This document shows, one piece after another, positions 30,913-40,029 of a stretch of DNA of 64,000 nt. The position numbers and the translations under genes were made by a program. The stretch's first letter is position 1. Each line of letters begins with the position of its first letter. The stretch lies in assembly GCF_007993755.1 (NCBI RefSeq), contig NZ_CP042467.1, positions 1,264,001-1,328,000 on the forward strand. The letters are read 5' to 3'. Below the pieces are notes generated by a model, which did no database searches, was not told the DNA's origin, and saw only the letters and a list, made by a program, of their open reading frames with translations. The stretch is from Microvenator marinus (GTDB taxonomy: Bacteria; Myxococcota_A; Bradymonadia; Bradymonadales; Bradymonadaceae).

Positions 30913-31803
30913 TCAGGCGTTTTGCCACGAGTTATGGATGAACGCTAGACTCAAGCGTTGCACAAAACTTCGCCTAGCAGACGCCTGAAGTGTTATCGCA
31001 TAAATATCTACGCTCGGGTCGTTGGGAACATCGAGTGTCTTAACCCTCCCGGCTTTGAGGTCCTCGCGCACGCCAATCTCAGGCACCAGCGCAAGCCCGC
31101 TCGAGCCATTGGCCAAGAATCGCAACAAGGAGATATCGTCTGTGCTCACCGCCAAATCGAACTCAACCCCATACCGTTCGGAACACGCCTGAACCGGATA
31201 CCCTTCAAAAGGATGACGAAAGACAAAGAGCCTCGGCGCAACGCTCCCGCTCTCAACCTGCTCAATCAACTCAGGTGTTCCCACCAATTTCAGCGGACTC
31301 GTTGCCACCAGATGATGAGTCATGGTCGACATCTCTTGATGGCGTGGCAGCTCAAGACTCAAGACCATATCGATGTCAAAGGTGCGTAGCTGACGCGTAA
31401 GCTCGTCGATCGCCCCGCTGTAAACCTCCACATGAAGGTCCGCTTGGTTTAGAAACGCATCCTCAATCCGAGCGTAGACGAAGTTTCTCGAAATTCCTCC
31501 GACGATTCCAATCTTTAAGTGGCGGCGCGACTCGTCTTCGCTATCGCGGAAGACTCGATTGATTTGCGAACTCTTCTCGAAAATCTGGTCCGCATAGGCC
31601 AGAAGCGCCTCTCCGCGAAGCGTCATCTTCACGGAACGTGTGTTTCTCTCCAACAACTCCTCACCCAGATAGTCCTCTAGCTGCGAGACTTGTTCGCTCA
31701 CCGTAGACTGTGAAACGTAGAGACGTTCCGCCGCCTTGCTGAACCCGCCATACCGACAAACCGCCCAAAAAGAGTAAAGATGCCGAAAGTTTAGCCACTC
31801 CAT
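30913..31803 (-). CDS. LysR family transcriptional regulator (NhaR-like)
   Basis: A 296-residue regulator. The N-terminus WLNFRHLYSFWAVCRYGGFSKAAERL and VSQSTVSEQVSQLE is the LysR HTH, closest in style to NhaR. The effector domain is complete. It is the first gene of the operon with mnmH and selD and is divergent from the second isocitrate dehydrogenase gene, across a 109-base gap with a perfect inverted repeat. Its target is probably the divergent promoter; the effector is unknown. Confidence 0.88.
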   Translation of the reverse strand: MEWLNFRHLYSFWAVCRYGGFSKAAERLYVSQSTVSEQVSQLEDYLGEELLERNTRSVKMTLRGEALLAYADQIFEKSSQINRVFRDSEDESRRHLKIGIVGGISRNFVYARIEDAFLNQADLHVEVYSGAIDELTRQLRTFDIDMVLSLELPRHQEMSTMTHHLVATSPLKLVGTPELIEQVESGSVAPRLFVFRHPFEGYPVQACSERYGVEFDLAVSTDDISLLRFLANGSSGLALVPEIGVREDLKAGRVKTLDVPNDPSVDIYAITLQASARRSFVQRLSLAFIHNSWQNA

Positions 31804-31820
31804 CTATTTCACCTATAAGT

Positions 31821-31835
31821 GATAGATAAACTATC
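31821..31835. promoter_or_regulatory. LysR-type operator between the LysR gene and the second icd
   Basis: GATAG-ATAAA-CTATC is a perfect 5+5 inverted repeat containing the T-N11-A pattern of LysR sites. It lies 18 bases upstream of the LysR start and 78 bases before the dehydrogenase start, a usual place for a divergent LysR operator. Confidence 0.6.
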
Positions 31836-31912
31836 TACTAAACCTTTGAGTTAAACGTGTCTATGGTCCGTTCACCATCGTGGTCCTGAGACCCACAGAC
31901 TAAGGATATCCA

Positions 31913-33355
31913 ATGAATGAGACCCCAAACGTAACGCTCGCACGAGGAGACGGAATCGGACCCGAGATTACCGACGCTGTCCTGAACATTCTTGATTCGG
32001 CCGGAGCACGTCTGAATTTCGAGGAAATTCAGATCGGAGAGACTCAGTTTTTGAGCGGCCATAAATCCGGAATTGCCCCCGAGACCTGGGAGACAATCCG
32101 CAAGAATCCGGTCTTTCTCAAGGCGCCCATCACGACGCCCCTTGGCGGAGGCTACAAAAGCTTGAACGTGACCATCCGTAAGTCACTCAACCTCTTCGCA
32201 AACGTGAGACCTTCAAGGGCCTATGCGCCTTATGTGCCCTGCCAATTTGAGAACATGGACCTCGTGGTCATTCGTGAGAACGAAGAGGACCTCTATGCTG
32301 GAATTGAGCACCAACAAACCGCTGAAGTCACCCAGGTGCTCAAGCTCATCACCCGCCCCGGTTGCGAGCGAATCGTACGCTACGCCTTCGAATACGCCCG
32401 GGCTCACGGAAGAAAGCACGTCACGTGTATGACCAAAAACAACATCATGAAGCACACGGACGGGCTCTTCTCAAAGGTGTTTCACGAGATTGCTCAAGAA
32501 TACCCGGACATTCAAAACGACCATCAAATCATCGATATCGGAGCCGCGCGGGTGGCTGCCGAGCCGCATAAATTCGACGTCATCGTCACTCTCAACCTCT
32601 ATGGAGACATCATCTCGGATATCGCATCGCAGGTCACAGGTTCGGTGGGGCTAGCCGGCTCAGCAAATATCGGCGAACACGTTTCGATGTTTGAGGCAGT
32701 ACACGGCTCAGCGCCGGACATTGCAGGTAAAGACCTCGCGAACCCTTCGGGACTCCTTCTAGGGGCTACACAGATGCTCGTTCACCTTGGGCAACAAGAT
32801 GTGGCTCAACGCATCGAAAACGCATGGCTGAAGACCCTTGAAGATGGCGTCCATACTGGCGACCTATTCGGCGCCCAGAGCACCCAACGCGTTGGCTGCA
32901 AGGCGTTTGCGAAGGCCATCGCAGAGCGTCTCGGAGAAGAACCGAAGGCGCTCAAACCTGTTCACTACGAGCCCAAAACCATGGTCATTCCAAAATCACG
33001 CCCAATCTTGACGCCCTCAGACAAGAAGCTTGAAGGCGTGGACGTGTTTATCGACTGGAATCAAACGGGTCGAATTCCGGCGAAGCTGGCTCAGGAACTG
33101 GCCGCGGCGGGTGACGAATGGCGCCTTAAAATGATTACGAACCGCGGAGTGAAGGTTTGGCCGGAAGGCATGCCAGAAACCTTTTGCACCGACCACTGGC
33201 GCTGCAGATTTCTCCCGGTTCGGCCCGAAGTTTCGAATGGCGATATCGTGAGCCTGCTCGCGAACTTGCACGCCGCGGGGTTCGACGTCATCAAAACCGA
33301 GAATCTCTATTCGTTTGCGGGAGAGCGCGCCTATTCACTCGGCCAAGGCGAATGA
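31913..33355 (+). CDS. icd: Homodimeric isocitrate dehydrogenase with C-terminal extension (Thermus/Rickettsia type)
   Basis: A 480-residue member of the isocitrate/isopropylmalate dehydrogenase family. The first ~335 residues are the core: ARGDGIGPEIT, substrate Arg/Ser region NVTIRKSLNLFANVRP, VVIRENEEDLYAGIEH, NLYGDIISDIASQVTGSVG, and the cofactor loop HGSAPDIAGKDLANP. About 130 extra residues at the C-terminus match the long IDH form of Thermus and Rickettsia. It is unrelated to the monomeric IDH at 4.9 kb. The ATG has AAGGAT upstream. Whether it uses NADP or NAD, or prefers another beta-decarboxylation, is not certain. Confidence 0.92.
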   Translation: MNETPNVTLARGDGIGPEITDAVLNILDSAGARLNFEEIQIGETQFLSGHKSGIAPETWETIRKNPVFLKAPITTPLGGGYKSLNVTIRKSLNLFANVRPSRAYAPYVPCQFENMDLVVIRENEEDLYAGIEHQQTAEVTQVLKLITRPGCERIVRYAFEYARAHGRKHVTCMTKNNIMKHTDGLFSKVFHEIAQEYPDIQNDHQIIDIGAARVAAEPHKFDVIVTLNLYGDIISDIASQVTGSVGLAGSANIGEHVSMFEAVHGSAPDIAGKDLANPSGLLLGATQMLVHLGQQDVAQRIENAWLKTLEDGVHTGDLFGAQSTQRVGCKAFAKAIAERLGEEPKALKPVHYEPKTMVIPKSRPILTPSDKKLEGVDVFIDWNQTGRIPAKLAQELAAAGDEWRLKMITNRGVKVWPEGMPETFCTDHWRCRFLPVRPEVSNGDIVSLLANLHAAGFDVIKTENLYSFAGERAYSLGQGE

Positions 33356-33358
33356 GCA

Positions 33359-34006
33359 TCAGAGCGATTTGAGTTGTGCCACGAGCGCGTCAACAGGCTG
33401 CTTTAGCCCGTCAACCTTCGCGACGACCCTTCCATTGCGGTCCAACACGCTCATTCGGTTCGTGTGGGTGAATTGACCGTCCGAGACCTCTCTGTACTGG
33501 ACTCCCAAAACTGCCGCGACCTCGCGAATATCCATGGGGTCTCCGTGCAAGAATGTCCAACGTTCGGGGTCCAGCTCGAATTTTTCTTCGAGCCCCTTGA
33601 GCGCCTCTGGCGTATCCCGCTCCGGGTCGAAGGTGATGAGCACAAACTTCACGTCTGGGCTGTCTCCAAGTGCCTTTTCGACCCTTTTCATATCAGCGAT
33701 CAGCGTGGGGCACGCGGTTTTACACGAACCAAAAAACATGGTGACTAGAACGGGCTCGCCGCGAAAATCCTGAAGCGTGGCATCGGCGCCCGCTTGGGTC
33801 TTCCAGCGACTTTCCAGCTGATAGATGCTCGTGTCCGGAAGGGGCCCCTCGAGCGACTCCGTCTTTGTAACTTCCGTCTTTGGAACTTCCGTCTTTGGAA
33901 CTTCAACTTTGGGAGATTCCGGCTGGGAAACTTCTTCTTTCTTACAAGCCATGAACGCCAAAGTCGGGGCCAATGCAAGAATCAAAAGTTTATTGAATGG
34001 CTTCAT
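33359..34006 (-). CDS. SCO1/SenC family copper chaperone lipoprotein
   Basis: A 215-residue membrane-anchored protein. The signal ends at LAFMAC (Cys21), then comes a linker with VPKTE repeats (about 33-50), then a thioredoxin-like SCO domain. Copper ligands are in FGSCKTACPT (CxxxC) and the His of FTHTNRM. SCO proteins deliver copper to cupredoxin centres, usually the CuA site of cytochrome oxidase. Here it follows nirV and nirK in an overlapping operon, so it probably serves the copper nitrite reductase. Confidence 0.92.
   Translation of the reverse strand: MKPFNKLLILALAPTLAFMACKKEEVSQPESPKVEVPKTEVPKTEVTKTESLEGPLPDTSIYQLESRWKTQAGADATLQDFRGEPVLVTMFFGSCKTACPTLIADMKRVEKALGDSPDVKFVLITFDPERDTPEALKGLEEKFELDPERWTFLHGDPMDIREVAAVLGVQYREVSDGQFTHTNRMSVLDRNGRVVAKVDGLKQPVDALVAQLKSL
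33856..33915 (-). repeat. 15-base tandem repeat in the SCO linker
   Basis: Four 15-base units, the middle two identical (33871-33885 and 33886-33900) and the outer two diverged, encode the VPKTE linker repeats. This is a short slippage-prone array within the coding frame; unit changes keep the frame. Confidence 0.8.
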
Positions 34007-34836
34007 GGTTCTCCTTTAGTTTCGTCCAAAGGCTGCGCCCCTAGATCGTAGGCGCACCTGAACCCGAGATTGTGCAGCGCGAAAGAGGGCTTGAGGCTTG
34101 AGCGAAAAGCGTAGCGCATAAAAGTCCCGTACTCTCTCGTGTTCTCGGCCGTCAGAGCAGCTCCGCCGCAAAACTGCGCATCCAGCGAATCCCCGGACTG
34201 CCTGTTATCTGAGCTCACGATCGAGGAGTTGAAATCCTCTACCCATTCCCAAATTAGCCCGTAAACATTGAACAAGCCCCAGATGTTTGGTTCCCCACTG
34301 CCCACATCGTCGAGCGTCTCTCCTCCAGGTTTGGAGTAAAACGAGAGCACGCGCTGGTTGAAGGCCAAGTCTTTGGTGGCATCGACTCGAGTCTCGTCGG
34401 CCCGAGCCACGAATTCCCACTCATGCTCAACCGGAAGGCGCCCACCTCGCCAATCACAATAGGCTCTAGCCGCAAACCATGACACATGAACGACAGGCTT
34501 GAACTCGAGGCCAGAGACGTCCGAATCACCCGGCCAGTGCTCAAGGTAAGTAGGATCTGCGAAAAGCCTTTTTACCTGGTCGCGTCTCCACTGAGGATGC
34601 TCTTTCACAAAGCCCAGAAACTCCTCATTGGTCACAGGATAGGTATCCAAGAGAAAGTCCTCAACGCGGTGAGTCTCATTGTCTACGGCCGGATAGAACG
34701 GTCGGTACTCGTCTCCCTTGATGAGTACCCGTTTATGCGCTCTCGGCGCGGGCTCTGCCCTCTTCGTATCCTGGGCCCCAAGGGGCCAACTCGAAAGCAG
34801 GAGAACACCCACCAAACTGAGCTCAAGCTTTCTCAT
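34003..34836 (-). CDS. Formylglycine-generating-enzyme family protein (NirV-like)
   Basis: A 277-residue exported protein with a cleavable signal ([17 protein letters not shown]). The FGE-sulfatase fold is shown by [41 protein letters not shown] and WEFVARAD near the middle, and NLGFRCAYD at the end. FGE-like proteins next to nirK are called NirV and are thought to help nitrite reductase maturation or function; the detail is not settled. The catalytic Cys pair of true FGE near the C-terminus is not evident, so sulfatase activation is unlikely. Both ends overlap neighbours by four bases. Confidence 0.85.
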   Translation of the reverse strand: MRKLELSLVGVLLLSSWPLGAQDTKRAEPAPRAHKRVLIKGDEYRPFYPAVDNETHRVEDFLLDTYPVTNEEFLGFVKEHPQWRRDQVKRLFADPTYLEHWPGDSDVSGLEFKPVVHVSWFAARAYCDWRGGRLPVEHEWEFVARADETRVDATKDLAFNQRVLSFYSKPGGETLDDVGSGEPNIWGLFNVYGLIWEWVEDFNSSIVSSDNRQSGDSLDAQFCGGAALTAENTREYGTFMRYAFRSSLKPSFALHNLGFRCAYDLGAQPLDETKGEP

Positions 34837-36335
34837 GGATGGCCAGTGTCCAGCTTCTTCGGCATCGCAGCGCGCAACTCGGCCACCTTCTCAGGTGCCA
34901 CAATTTTTCCGGTTTTATTGCCAAAACTATTGGTCACGTAGGTCAACACGGCGGCGATCTCGCGGTCCGTGAGGTTGTTGAACGGAGGCATCACACCATT
35001 GTAATTTTTGCCGTTCACTGTGATTGGGCCCGTCAGGCCTTGGAGCACTGCTTTAATCGAGCGATCGATATCAGCCATCATGAAGTCCGACGATGCCAAG
35101 GGAGGAAACACGTTTTCCATGCCCTTCCCGTCTTGCATATGACAGGTAGAGCACGTTCCCTGGTAGACGGCTTTGCCACGGAGGATAGTCGCCTCCAGCG
35201 AGTCATCAGTGTTATCGGCTTGCTCCTGGAGTTTTGAGGCCTCGGGCGCATTGTCTGCGAGGTAGATTTCGTCCACTTCTAGACCTGTATAAACCACCTT
35301 ATCTTCTGGTCCTTCAATATTTAGAAGGCCAAGTGCACCCTTGTTAAACGCACGGAAAATCGAGTGATCAACCAGTACAAGAGTTCCAGGAACTTCGGCC
35401 TTGAACTCAACCACGGCTGAACCGCCTGCGGGGACCAACGTGGTTTGAACGTTGTGATTCTTCGCCGAACCACCCTCCATGTACACGGTATCAAAGATCT
35501 CACCGATGACGTGGAAGGAGCTAATCAAATTCGGCCCGCCGTTACCAACGAAGATACGAATATTCTCACCCACGTTGGCCTTCATCGCGTTGTCACCAGT
35601 CAAGGCACCATCGCGGCCATTGAAGACCACGTAGGATGCGTCCTCCTTGATAGCGCGTTGCATATCAAAGGGTTGGTCACCTGCAGCTCGGTAATCGCCG
35701 GGCGTGTAGAACTCAGACTGCACCACGTAGAATTCTTTATCGACCGGTGGATAACCCTCTTCTGGCTCCACCACGATCAGACCGTACATGCCGTTTGCGA
35801 TATGCATCCCGACGGGAGCTGTTGCGCAGTGGTAAATATAGGTGCCTTCGTTGAGCGCTCTAAACGAGAATTGAGTCTCGTGACCCGGGGCCGTAAAGCT
35901 GCTCGTGGCACCACCACCCGGACCCGTGACCGCGTGAAGGTCAATGTTATGAGGCATGGTGTTTTTCGGGTGATTCTTGAGATGGAACTCGATGTAGTCG
36001 CCACGACGAACACGAATCATCGGTCCAGGTACGGCGTCCCCGAATGTCCAATAAGTATACGTTACACCCTCGGCAATCTCTGCCTTTTTCTCGATCACCT
36101 CCAGCTCAACTACAACTTTAGCCGGTGTTTTTCGTTTGATCGGAGGCGCGACTTCGGGTGCGTACCCAAGGACCGCCTTTTCAACGGGAAGTGTCGCCGG
36201 ATCGATATCTGGGAGTGCGGCTGCACCCTCAGTCTTCGCTTCCACTTCTGGGTCCGTTTTCGGGGATTCTGGGGGCGTACTCTCCTTACAAGAAGCAGAC
36301 AAAAAACATACTAACAACACGAGTGCAATTTTCAT
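34833..36335 (-). CDS. nirK: Copper nitrite reductase fused to a C-terminal cytochrome c domain, lipoprotein
   Basis: A 500-residue periplasmic enzyme that reduces nitrite to nitric oxide. The ATG at 36335 has GGAG 5 bases upstream and opens a lipoprotein signal ending in LSASC (Cys16). The cupredoxin ligands are His129 and His134 in PHNIDLHA, Cys170 and His169 in [16 protein letters not shown], His178 and Met183. The catalytic Asp132 is present, as is a His near 275 (SSFHVIGEI); a further type-2 His is near 324. Residues ~385-500 add a cytochrome c domain with CSTCH (395-399). A tethered haem would feed electrons directly to the type-1 copper. nirV and SCO follow in the same operon. No nor or nos genes are in the window. 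Confidence 0.95.
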   Translation of the reverse strand: MKIALVLLVCFLSASCKESTPPESPKTDPEVEAKTEGAAALPDIDPATLPVEKAVLGYAPEVAPPIKRKTPAKVVVELEVIEKKAEIAEGVTYTYWTFGDAVPGPMIRVRRGDYIEFHLKNHPKNTMPHNIDLHAVTGPGGGATSSFTAPGHETQFSFRALNEGTYIYHCATAPVGMHIANGMYGLIVVEPEEGYPPVDKEFYVVQSEFYTPGDYRAAGDQPFDMQRAIKEDASYVVFNGRDGALTGDNAMKANVGENIRIFVGNGGPNLISSFHVIGEIFDTVYMEGGSAKNHNVQTTLVPAGGSAVVEFKAEVPGTLVLVDHSIFRAFNKGALGLLNIEGPEDKVVYTGLEVDEIYLADNAPEASKLQEQADNTDDSLEATILRGKAVYQGTCSTCHMQDGKGMENVFPPLASSDFMMADIDRSIKAVLQGLTGPITVNGKNYNGVMPPFNNLTDREIAAVLTYVTNSFGNKTGKIVAPEKVAELRAAMPKKLDTGHP

Positions 36336-36474
36336 AAAATCTCCAACAGAAAGGTCGGATTGGTTCAAATCGACATCCTTTCTATTGAATCAATCCCAAT
36401 TTAACGTCAGACCCGGAAGTTAACATTCGATTGTAGTCACAGCAACTCTAGTTATGTGCAAATGGAAGAAGGTA

Positions 36475-37073
36475 CTAGTAACCTAGCGGGAATTCGATCA
36501 CGAACGCGTCGGCGATGGCATAGACCAAACCTTCCTTGGTCGAGACAGTCTGGTCGGTGAACTCTTGAAGCCCCGCGAGGACGCGCTGCGCCTTACCCAG
36601 CGCGTAGGTGAAGAGCATGGACGTTCGCCCATTTTTCCGATTCTGCTCCCACCACTCAAAGATCTCTTTCATCACCACTTCGCTTGGGTCCCAGCGATAG
36701 ATGGGCAAGCCGAACGTAGCCTCTGTGATGAAGACATCACACGGAGCCTCGAATATGGCCGGCAGGATGTAGCGAGACACGCACGCCTCCAATTTCGAAG
36801 GGCTCGCCCCACTCGTGGCCGATGATCTTTGCGTCATCGCCGAGCCTCAGCCATCCCCTCGTTGGACACGTGATAGAGCGCGGAACCCGGACGCGCATGG
36901 TCGGAGTGGGCACGCGTAATGACCGCCACGTCTACGGCCTTAAGCGGGTCTATCCAGAAGCCTCCAGTCTCGCAACGAAGTCCGCCCTTTTCTGCTCGTA
37001 TCAAATCCATACCCATCGGATGCACGAGGCCGCAAGTTGATACAGACATACGATCGGACACTCGGGTTTCCAC
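36475..37073 (-). pseudogene. Decayed ligase-associated DNA exonuclease (MBL fold)
   Basis: Three pieces of one gene lie in different frames. Frame one, from 37073, gives RAEKGGLRCETGGFWIDPLK and the metal-site motif HSDHARPGS, then stops. A second frame near 36840-36762 gives GHEWGEPFEIGGVRVSLHPA and GHIRGS, then stops at once. A third frame from about 36760 gives PCDVFITEATFGLPIYRW and YALGKAQRVLAGL, then ends early. The family is about 330 residues; here the middle around GDYK and the last ~130 residues are missing. At least two frame changes make it non-functional. No DNA ligase gene is beside it. Confidence 0.85.
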
Positions 37074-37204
37074 TCTTGGGTACTAATGACCCCAAAGCGT
37101 TATGTGGACTTGCGCTTTAGGCTACCTCTTTGCGTAGTTTTCCAGCTGGCATGATAGTTGAAGTAGAGTTTAGGGTCCTTGGTCCAAAGCCGTAGAGAGT
37201 CCAA

Positions 37205-39313
37205 ATGCCAAACCACAGCGTCTATCTCCTTTGCATCTTGCTCAGCTTCATTTCGTTTGCGTGTCAGGGTGAGTTAAGTCAGTCGCCTGGAAACATCCAA
37301 GTGTCCTTAAGCCTTGACGAAACAAATGTCGAAATCCTCGATGCAATTGAAGTCGGTGAACTCACCAATCCTCCTGCGGGCACCGACACGTTGCGCTACA
37401 AGTTCTCACCGGCAGACGGCTCTACTCAAACTCAAGGGTTTATCAACGATCCACGGGTTCTTCGTAGTGAGTTCGACCGAGCGGGGCAGCTCGACCCACA
37501 TTATCCGATCTCGCCGATCGGCTTGTTGGACGTCCGGATCCCCGCGACTGCGGGTAAGTTGGAGCTCATCTCAGACGACGGTCAACTGCTTGGCAGTCTC
37601 GACTTCGACCCGGAAGCACCTAGAACCCAACGCATGGAATTGCTTCGCCAGGAAGACGTGCTCGAGGGACCACGCAAGGTCGTAGACCACGGCCCCTCGG
37701 ACCAAAAAGCCGATATTCTCTTTCTCCCGGAAGGATACTTGGAGTCCGAACTGCCGCAATTCCACGCTCATGTAGACGCGATCATTGCTCAAATGTCTGA
37801 GCACTCAGGCTACAGCGACCACTGGGATGGGTTTAACTTTTGGCGTCAAGACGTGCGGTCAAGAACTCAAGGAACGGGCACCTTTGGCAGGCCCATCGAT
37901 ACCGCATTCGAAACCGCTTCTGGTGTCACTGGATTGGAACGTTGTGTCTTCTTCACCAACCCTGGTGGCATTGCGGCAGCCAAGAGACTTGGAGACCAAG
38001 CCGGTGCAGACGTGACGGTGGTGCTGGTGAACACAACTTCATATGGAGGCTGCGCCACCGACGGTCTCGTAGTTTCGGCGCGGCCCCGTTATGTCGCTGA
38101 CATCATCTCTCACGAGCTCGGCCACGCACTCTTTGGGCTCGCGGACGAATACGAAAGTCATCGCCCAGGAGGCCGTTGTTCCACCGGGCCAAACGTCGCT
38201 ATCTCACACCGCCACGACGCGCTTCCATGGTCAGACATGGTGAACACCACCGAACTCCCAACCGCACCAAACGCACGGTTTGGAACGATTGGCGCATTTG
38301 AAGGTGCTGGCTACTGCGCCCGTGGCAGATTCCGCCCGACCCACAACTGTATGATGAGAACCCTTGGGACCGGCATGTGCGCTGTGTGTAAGCGCGAAAT
38401 GGGACGCACCATGGACGCACTTGCACCGGCGAGCGAAGACGAAGCCATCGAGATTGAGAACGCAACAGGAGCCAACCTCTGGGTTCGATGCGACGGCCCG
38501 GCTCGCTCAAGTTGTTCTGACTGGACATTCATCGAGCCTAACCAAAGCGTCGCGCTTAAGTCTCCCGACGACCGATTTGTCCTTCACAACACTGAGTTCA
38601 ACGCATCAGTGACTTTCGAGAACACCCGGATACTAGCCACGAGCAAAGACATCACGATCTATGCGAACTCAGTAAATCCGCTCGTTCGCCCAAGCTCCCA
38701 ACCGACGACCTACGACGTCCCGGAAGGCCTCTCCCCAAGCCAGGCTGAGGTACTGACCCAGCCTCAGGTCGCGCTCAAATGGCGAGCATCAACGAGTCAA
38801 TCTACCGACCGTGTCATCGTCGAAAAGATGAGTTCTACCGGTGCTTGGAGTGTTTTCCACGACTCCGAACCGATCGGATCCGAACTCAGCATCAGCCTTG
38901 ACGCCACCAGCGCCAAGTACCGTTGGAGGGTTAACCGTTGCAGCCTAAGTGCTTGCCTCTCATCTCCGTTCGCCTACTTCTCAACCGAGCTCGTGGCCCC
39001 ACAGGAAGATCCTCCGGTCTTTGCTGACCAAGTCCCGTCGAAGCCAAGCGGACTTTTGCCCGCACACGAATCCACCGTGAACGACAGCCTCGCCACCCTC
39101 AGATGGACCGGCGAAGGCGAAACCTACAACGTCACCGTACGGGTAGCAGACCCGGTAACTGGAGAATGGGTAAGCGCCAATGACTACTCAAGCCTTCCAA
39201 CGCCTGAAGTCACCATCACGCTCTCGCGCGGTTGGCACGCGTGGTCTGTGCAATCTTGCAATGGTGCAGGCTGCTCGGAGTGGGCGGAATTCTCACTCCT
39301 CTTCAAAAACTAA
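37205..39313 (+). CDS. M64 family metallopeptidase lipoprotein
   Basis: A 702-residue secreted protease. The signal ends at FISFAC (Cys20). An N-terminal beta domain (~30-170) precedes the M64 catalytic domain, with KADILFLPEGY at ~177 and the zinc site HELGHALFGLADEY at ~302, of the form HExGHxxxGxxDE typical of M64. The C-terminal ~180 residues look like fibronectin-III-type beta domains (WRASTSQSTDRVIVEK; then LRWTGEGETYNVTVRV). Members cleave proteins such as IgA in pathogens; here a role in attack or nutrient release is more likely. The stop overlaps the convergent modC stop by four bases. Confidence 0.9.
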   Translation: MPNHSVYLLCILLSFISFACQGELSQSPGNIQVSLSLDETNVEILDAIEVGELTNPPAGTDTLRYKFSPADGSTQTQGFINDPRVLRSEFDRAGQLDPHYPISPIGLLDVRIPATAGKLELISDDGQLLGSLDFDPEAPRTQRMELLRQEDVLEGPRKVVDHGPSDQKADILFLPEGYLESELPQFHAHVDAIIAQMSEHSGYSDHWDGFNFWRQDVRSRTQGTGTFGRPIDTAFETASGVTGLERCVFFTNPGGIAAAKRLGDQAGADVTVVLVNTTSYGGCATDGLVVSARPRYVADIISHELGHALFGLADEYESHRPGGRCSTGPNVAISHRHDALPWSDMVNTTELPTAPNARFGTIGAFEGAGYCARGRFRPTHNCMMRTLGTGMCAVCKREMGRTMDALAPASEDEAIEIENATGANLWVRCDGPARSSCSDWTFIEPNQSVALKSPDDRFVLHNTEFNASVTFENTRILATSKDITIYANSVNPLVRPSSQPTTYDVPEGLSPSQAEVLTQPQVALKWRASTSQSTDRVIVEKMSSTGAWSVFHDSEPIGSELSISLDATSAKYRWRVNRCSLSACLSSPFAYFSTELVAPQEDPPVFADQVPSKPSGLLPAHESTVNDSLATLRWTGEGETYNVTVRVADPVTGEWVSANDYSSLPTPEVTITLSRGWHAWSVQSCNGAGCSEWAEFSLLFKN

Positions 39314-40029
39314 GGGTCTAGAAAGGCCCGCACGAATCCATTGCACGGTGCGGCGCCCAACTCCTCAAGGGTGCCATTTTGCACAACCCTCCCCTTATCC
39401 AAGACGACTACGTGGGCCTCAGGGTCGATATCCCTTGAATCATGCGTAACCATCAGAACCGGGCGTTCCTGAGCGCTGAGACGAGACTTCAGAAACTCTC
39501 TGGTCGTCTTACGAGTTTCCACGTCTAGAGCGGCAAGCGGTTCGTCCAGAAGCAGAAGCCTTGGCTCAATGATGAGGGCACGCGCAAGCGCGACGCGTTG
39601 CTTTTCGCCGCCAGAGAGCCTCTTGACCTGCCTACCCTCGAGCTCCGCAATCCCCATTTCCGCGAGAAGCTTTCTAGCCCGTTCGTGGGAATCTTTGCGG
39701 TTCATCTTTCTCGGAGCAAGCCCTAGACCAAACGCCACGTTTTCCAAGACGTTCAGATTCTCGAATAGCCCATACCCCTGCGGCACATAGCCAAGTTGGC
39801 GCTGCTCAGGCTCCATCCAGATACCTTTACGGTGGCTTTCCAAGACTTCTCCGCCGACCTCGATCTCAGCATCCAGACCAGAGATGGCACCAGCAATCGC
39901 CCGCAAAACGGTGGTCTTTCCACTTCCGTTTGGACCGATAAGCGCCAGCACGCCTCCTTTGGACTCCAAGGTGACATCCAAGTTCAGGCGCCCGAGCTGA
40001 CCCCGGATTGTTGCCATCCAATGCTTCAT
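39310..40029 (-). CDS. modC: Molybdate ABC transporter ATP-binding protein
   Basis: A 239-residue ABC ATPase: Walker A GPNGSGKTT (33-41), Q-loop YVPQGYGLF, signature LSGGEKQRVALARAL, Walker B LLLLDEPLAALD, and VTHD. The LAALD Walker B and the company of a ModB-type permease identify it as ModC-like. It lacks the C-terminal TOBE/molybdate-binding domain of classical ModC (about 350 residues), so feedback by molybdate is probably absent. The start overlaps modB by four bases. Confidence 0.88.
   Translation of the reverse strand: MKHWMATIRGQLGRLNLDVTLESKGGVLALIGPNGSGKTTVLRAIAGAISGLDAEIEVGGEVLESHRKGIWMEPEQRQLGYVPQGYGLFENLNVLENVAFGLGLAPRKMNRKDSHERARKLLAEMGIAELEGRQVKRLSGGEKQRVALARALIIEPRLLLLDEPLAALDVETRKTTREFLKSRLSAQERPVLMVTHDSRDIDPEAHVVVLDKGRVVQNGTLEELGAAPCNGFVRAFLDP

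Noticed and set aside
34741..34765. A third copy of the REPIN-like core in the nirV gene
   Set aside because: The segment GGGCTCTGCCCTC matches only partly, lies in a coding frame and has no partner nearby.
36384..36394. ATTGAATCAAT before nirK as an FNR/NNR box
   Set aside because: The dyad is only 11 bases. An FNR-type box needs TTGAT and ATCAA four bases apart, so the spacing is wrong.
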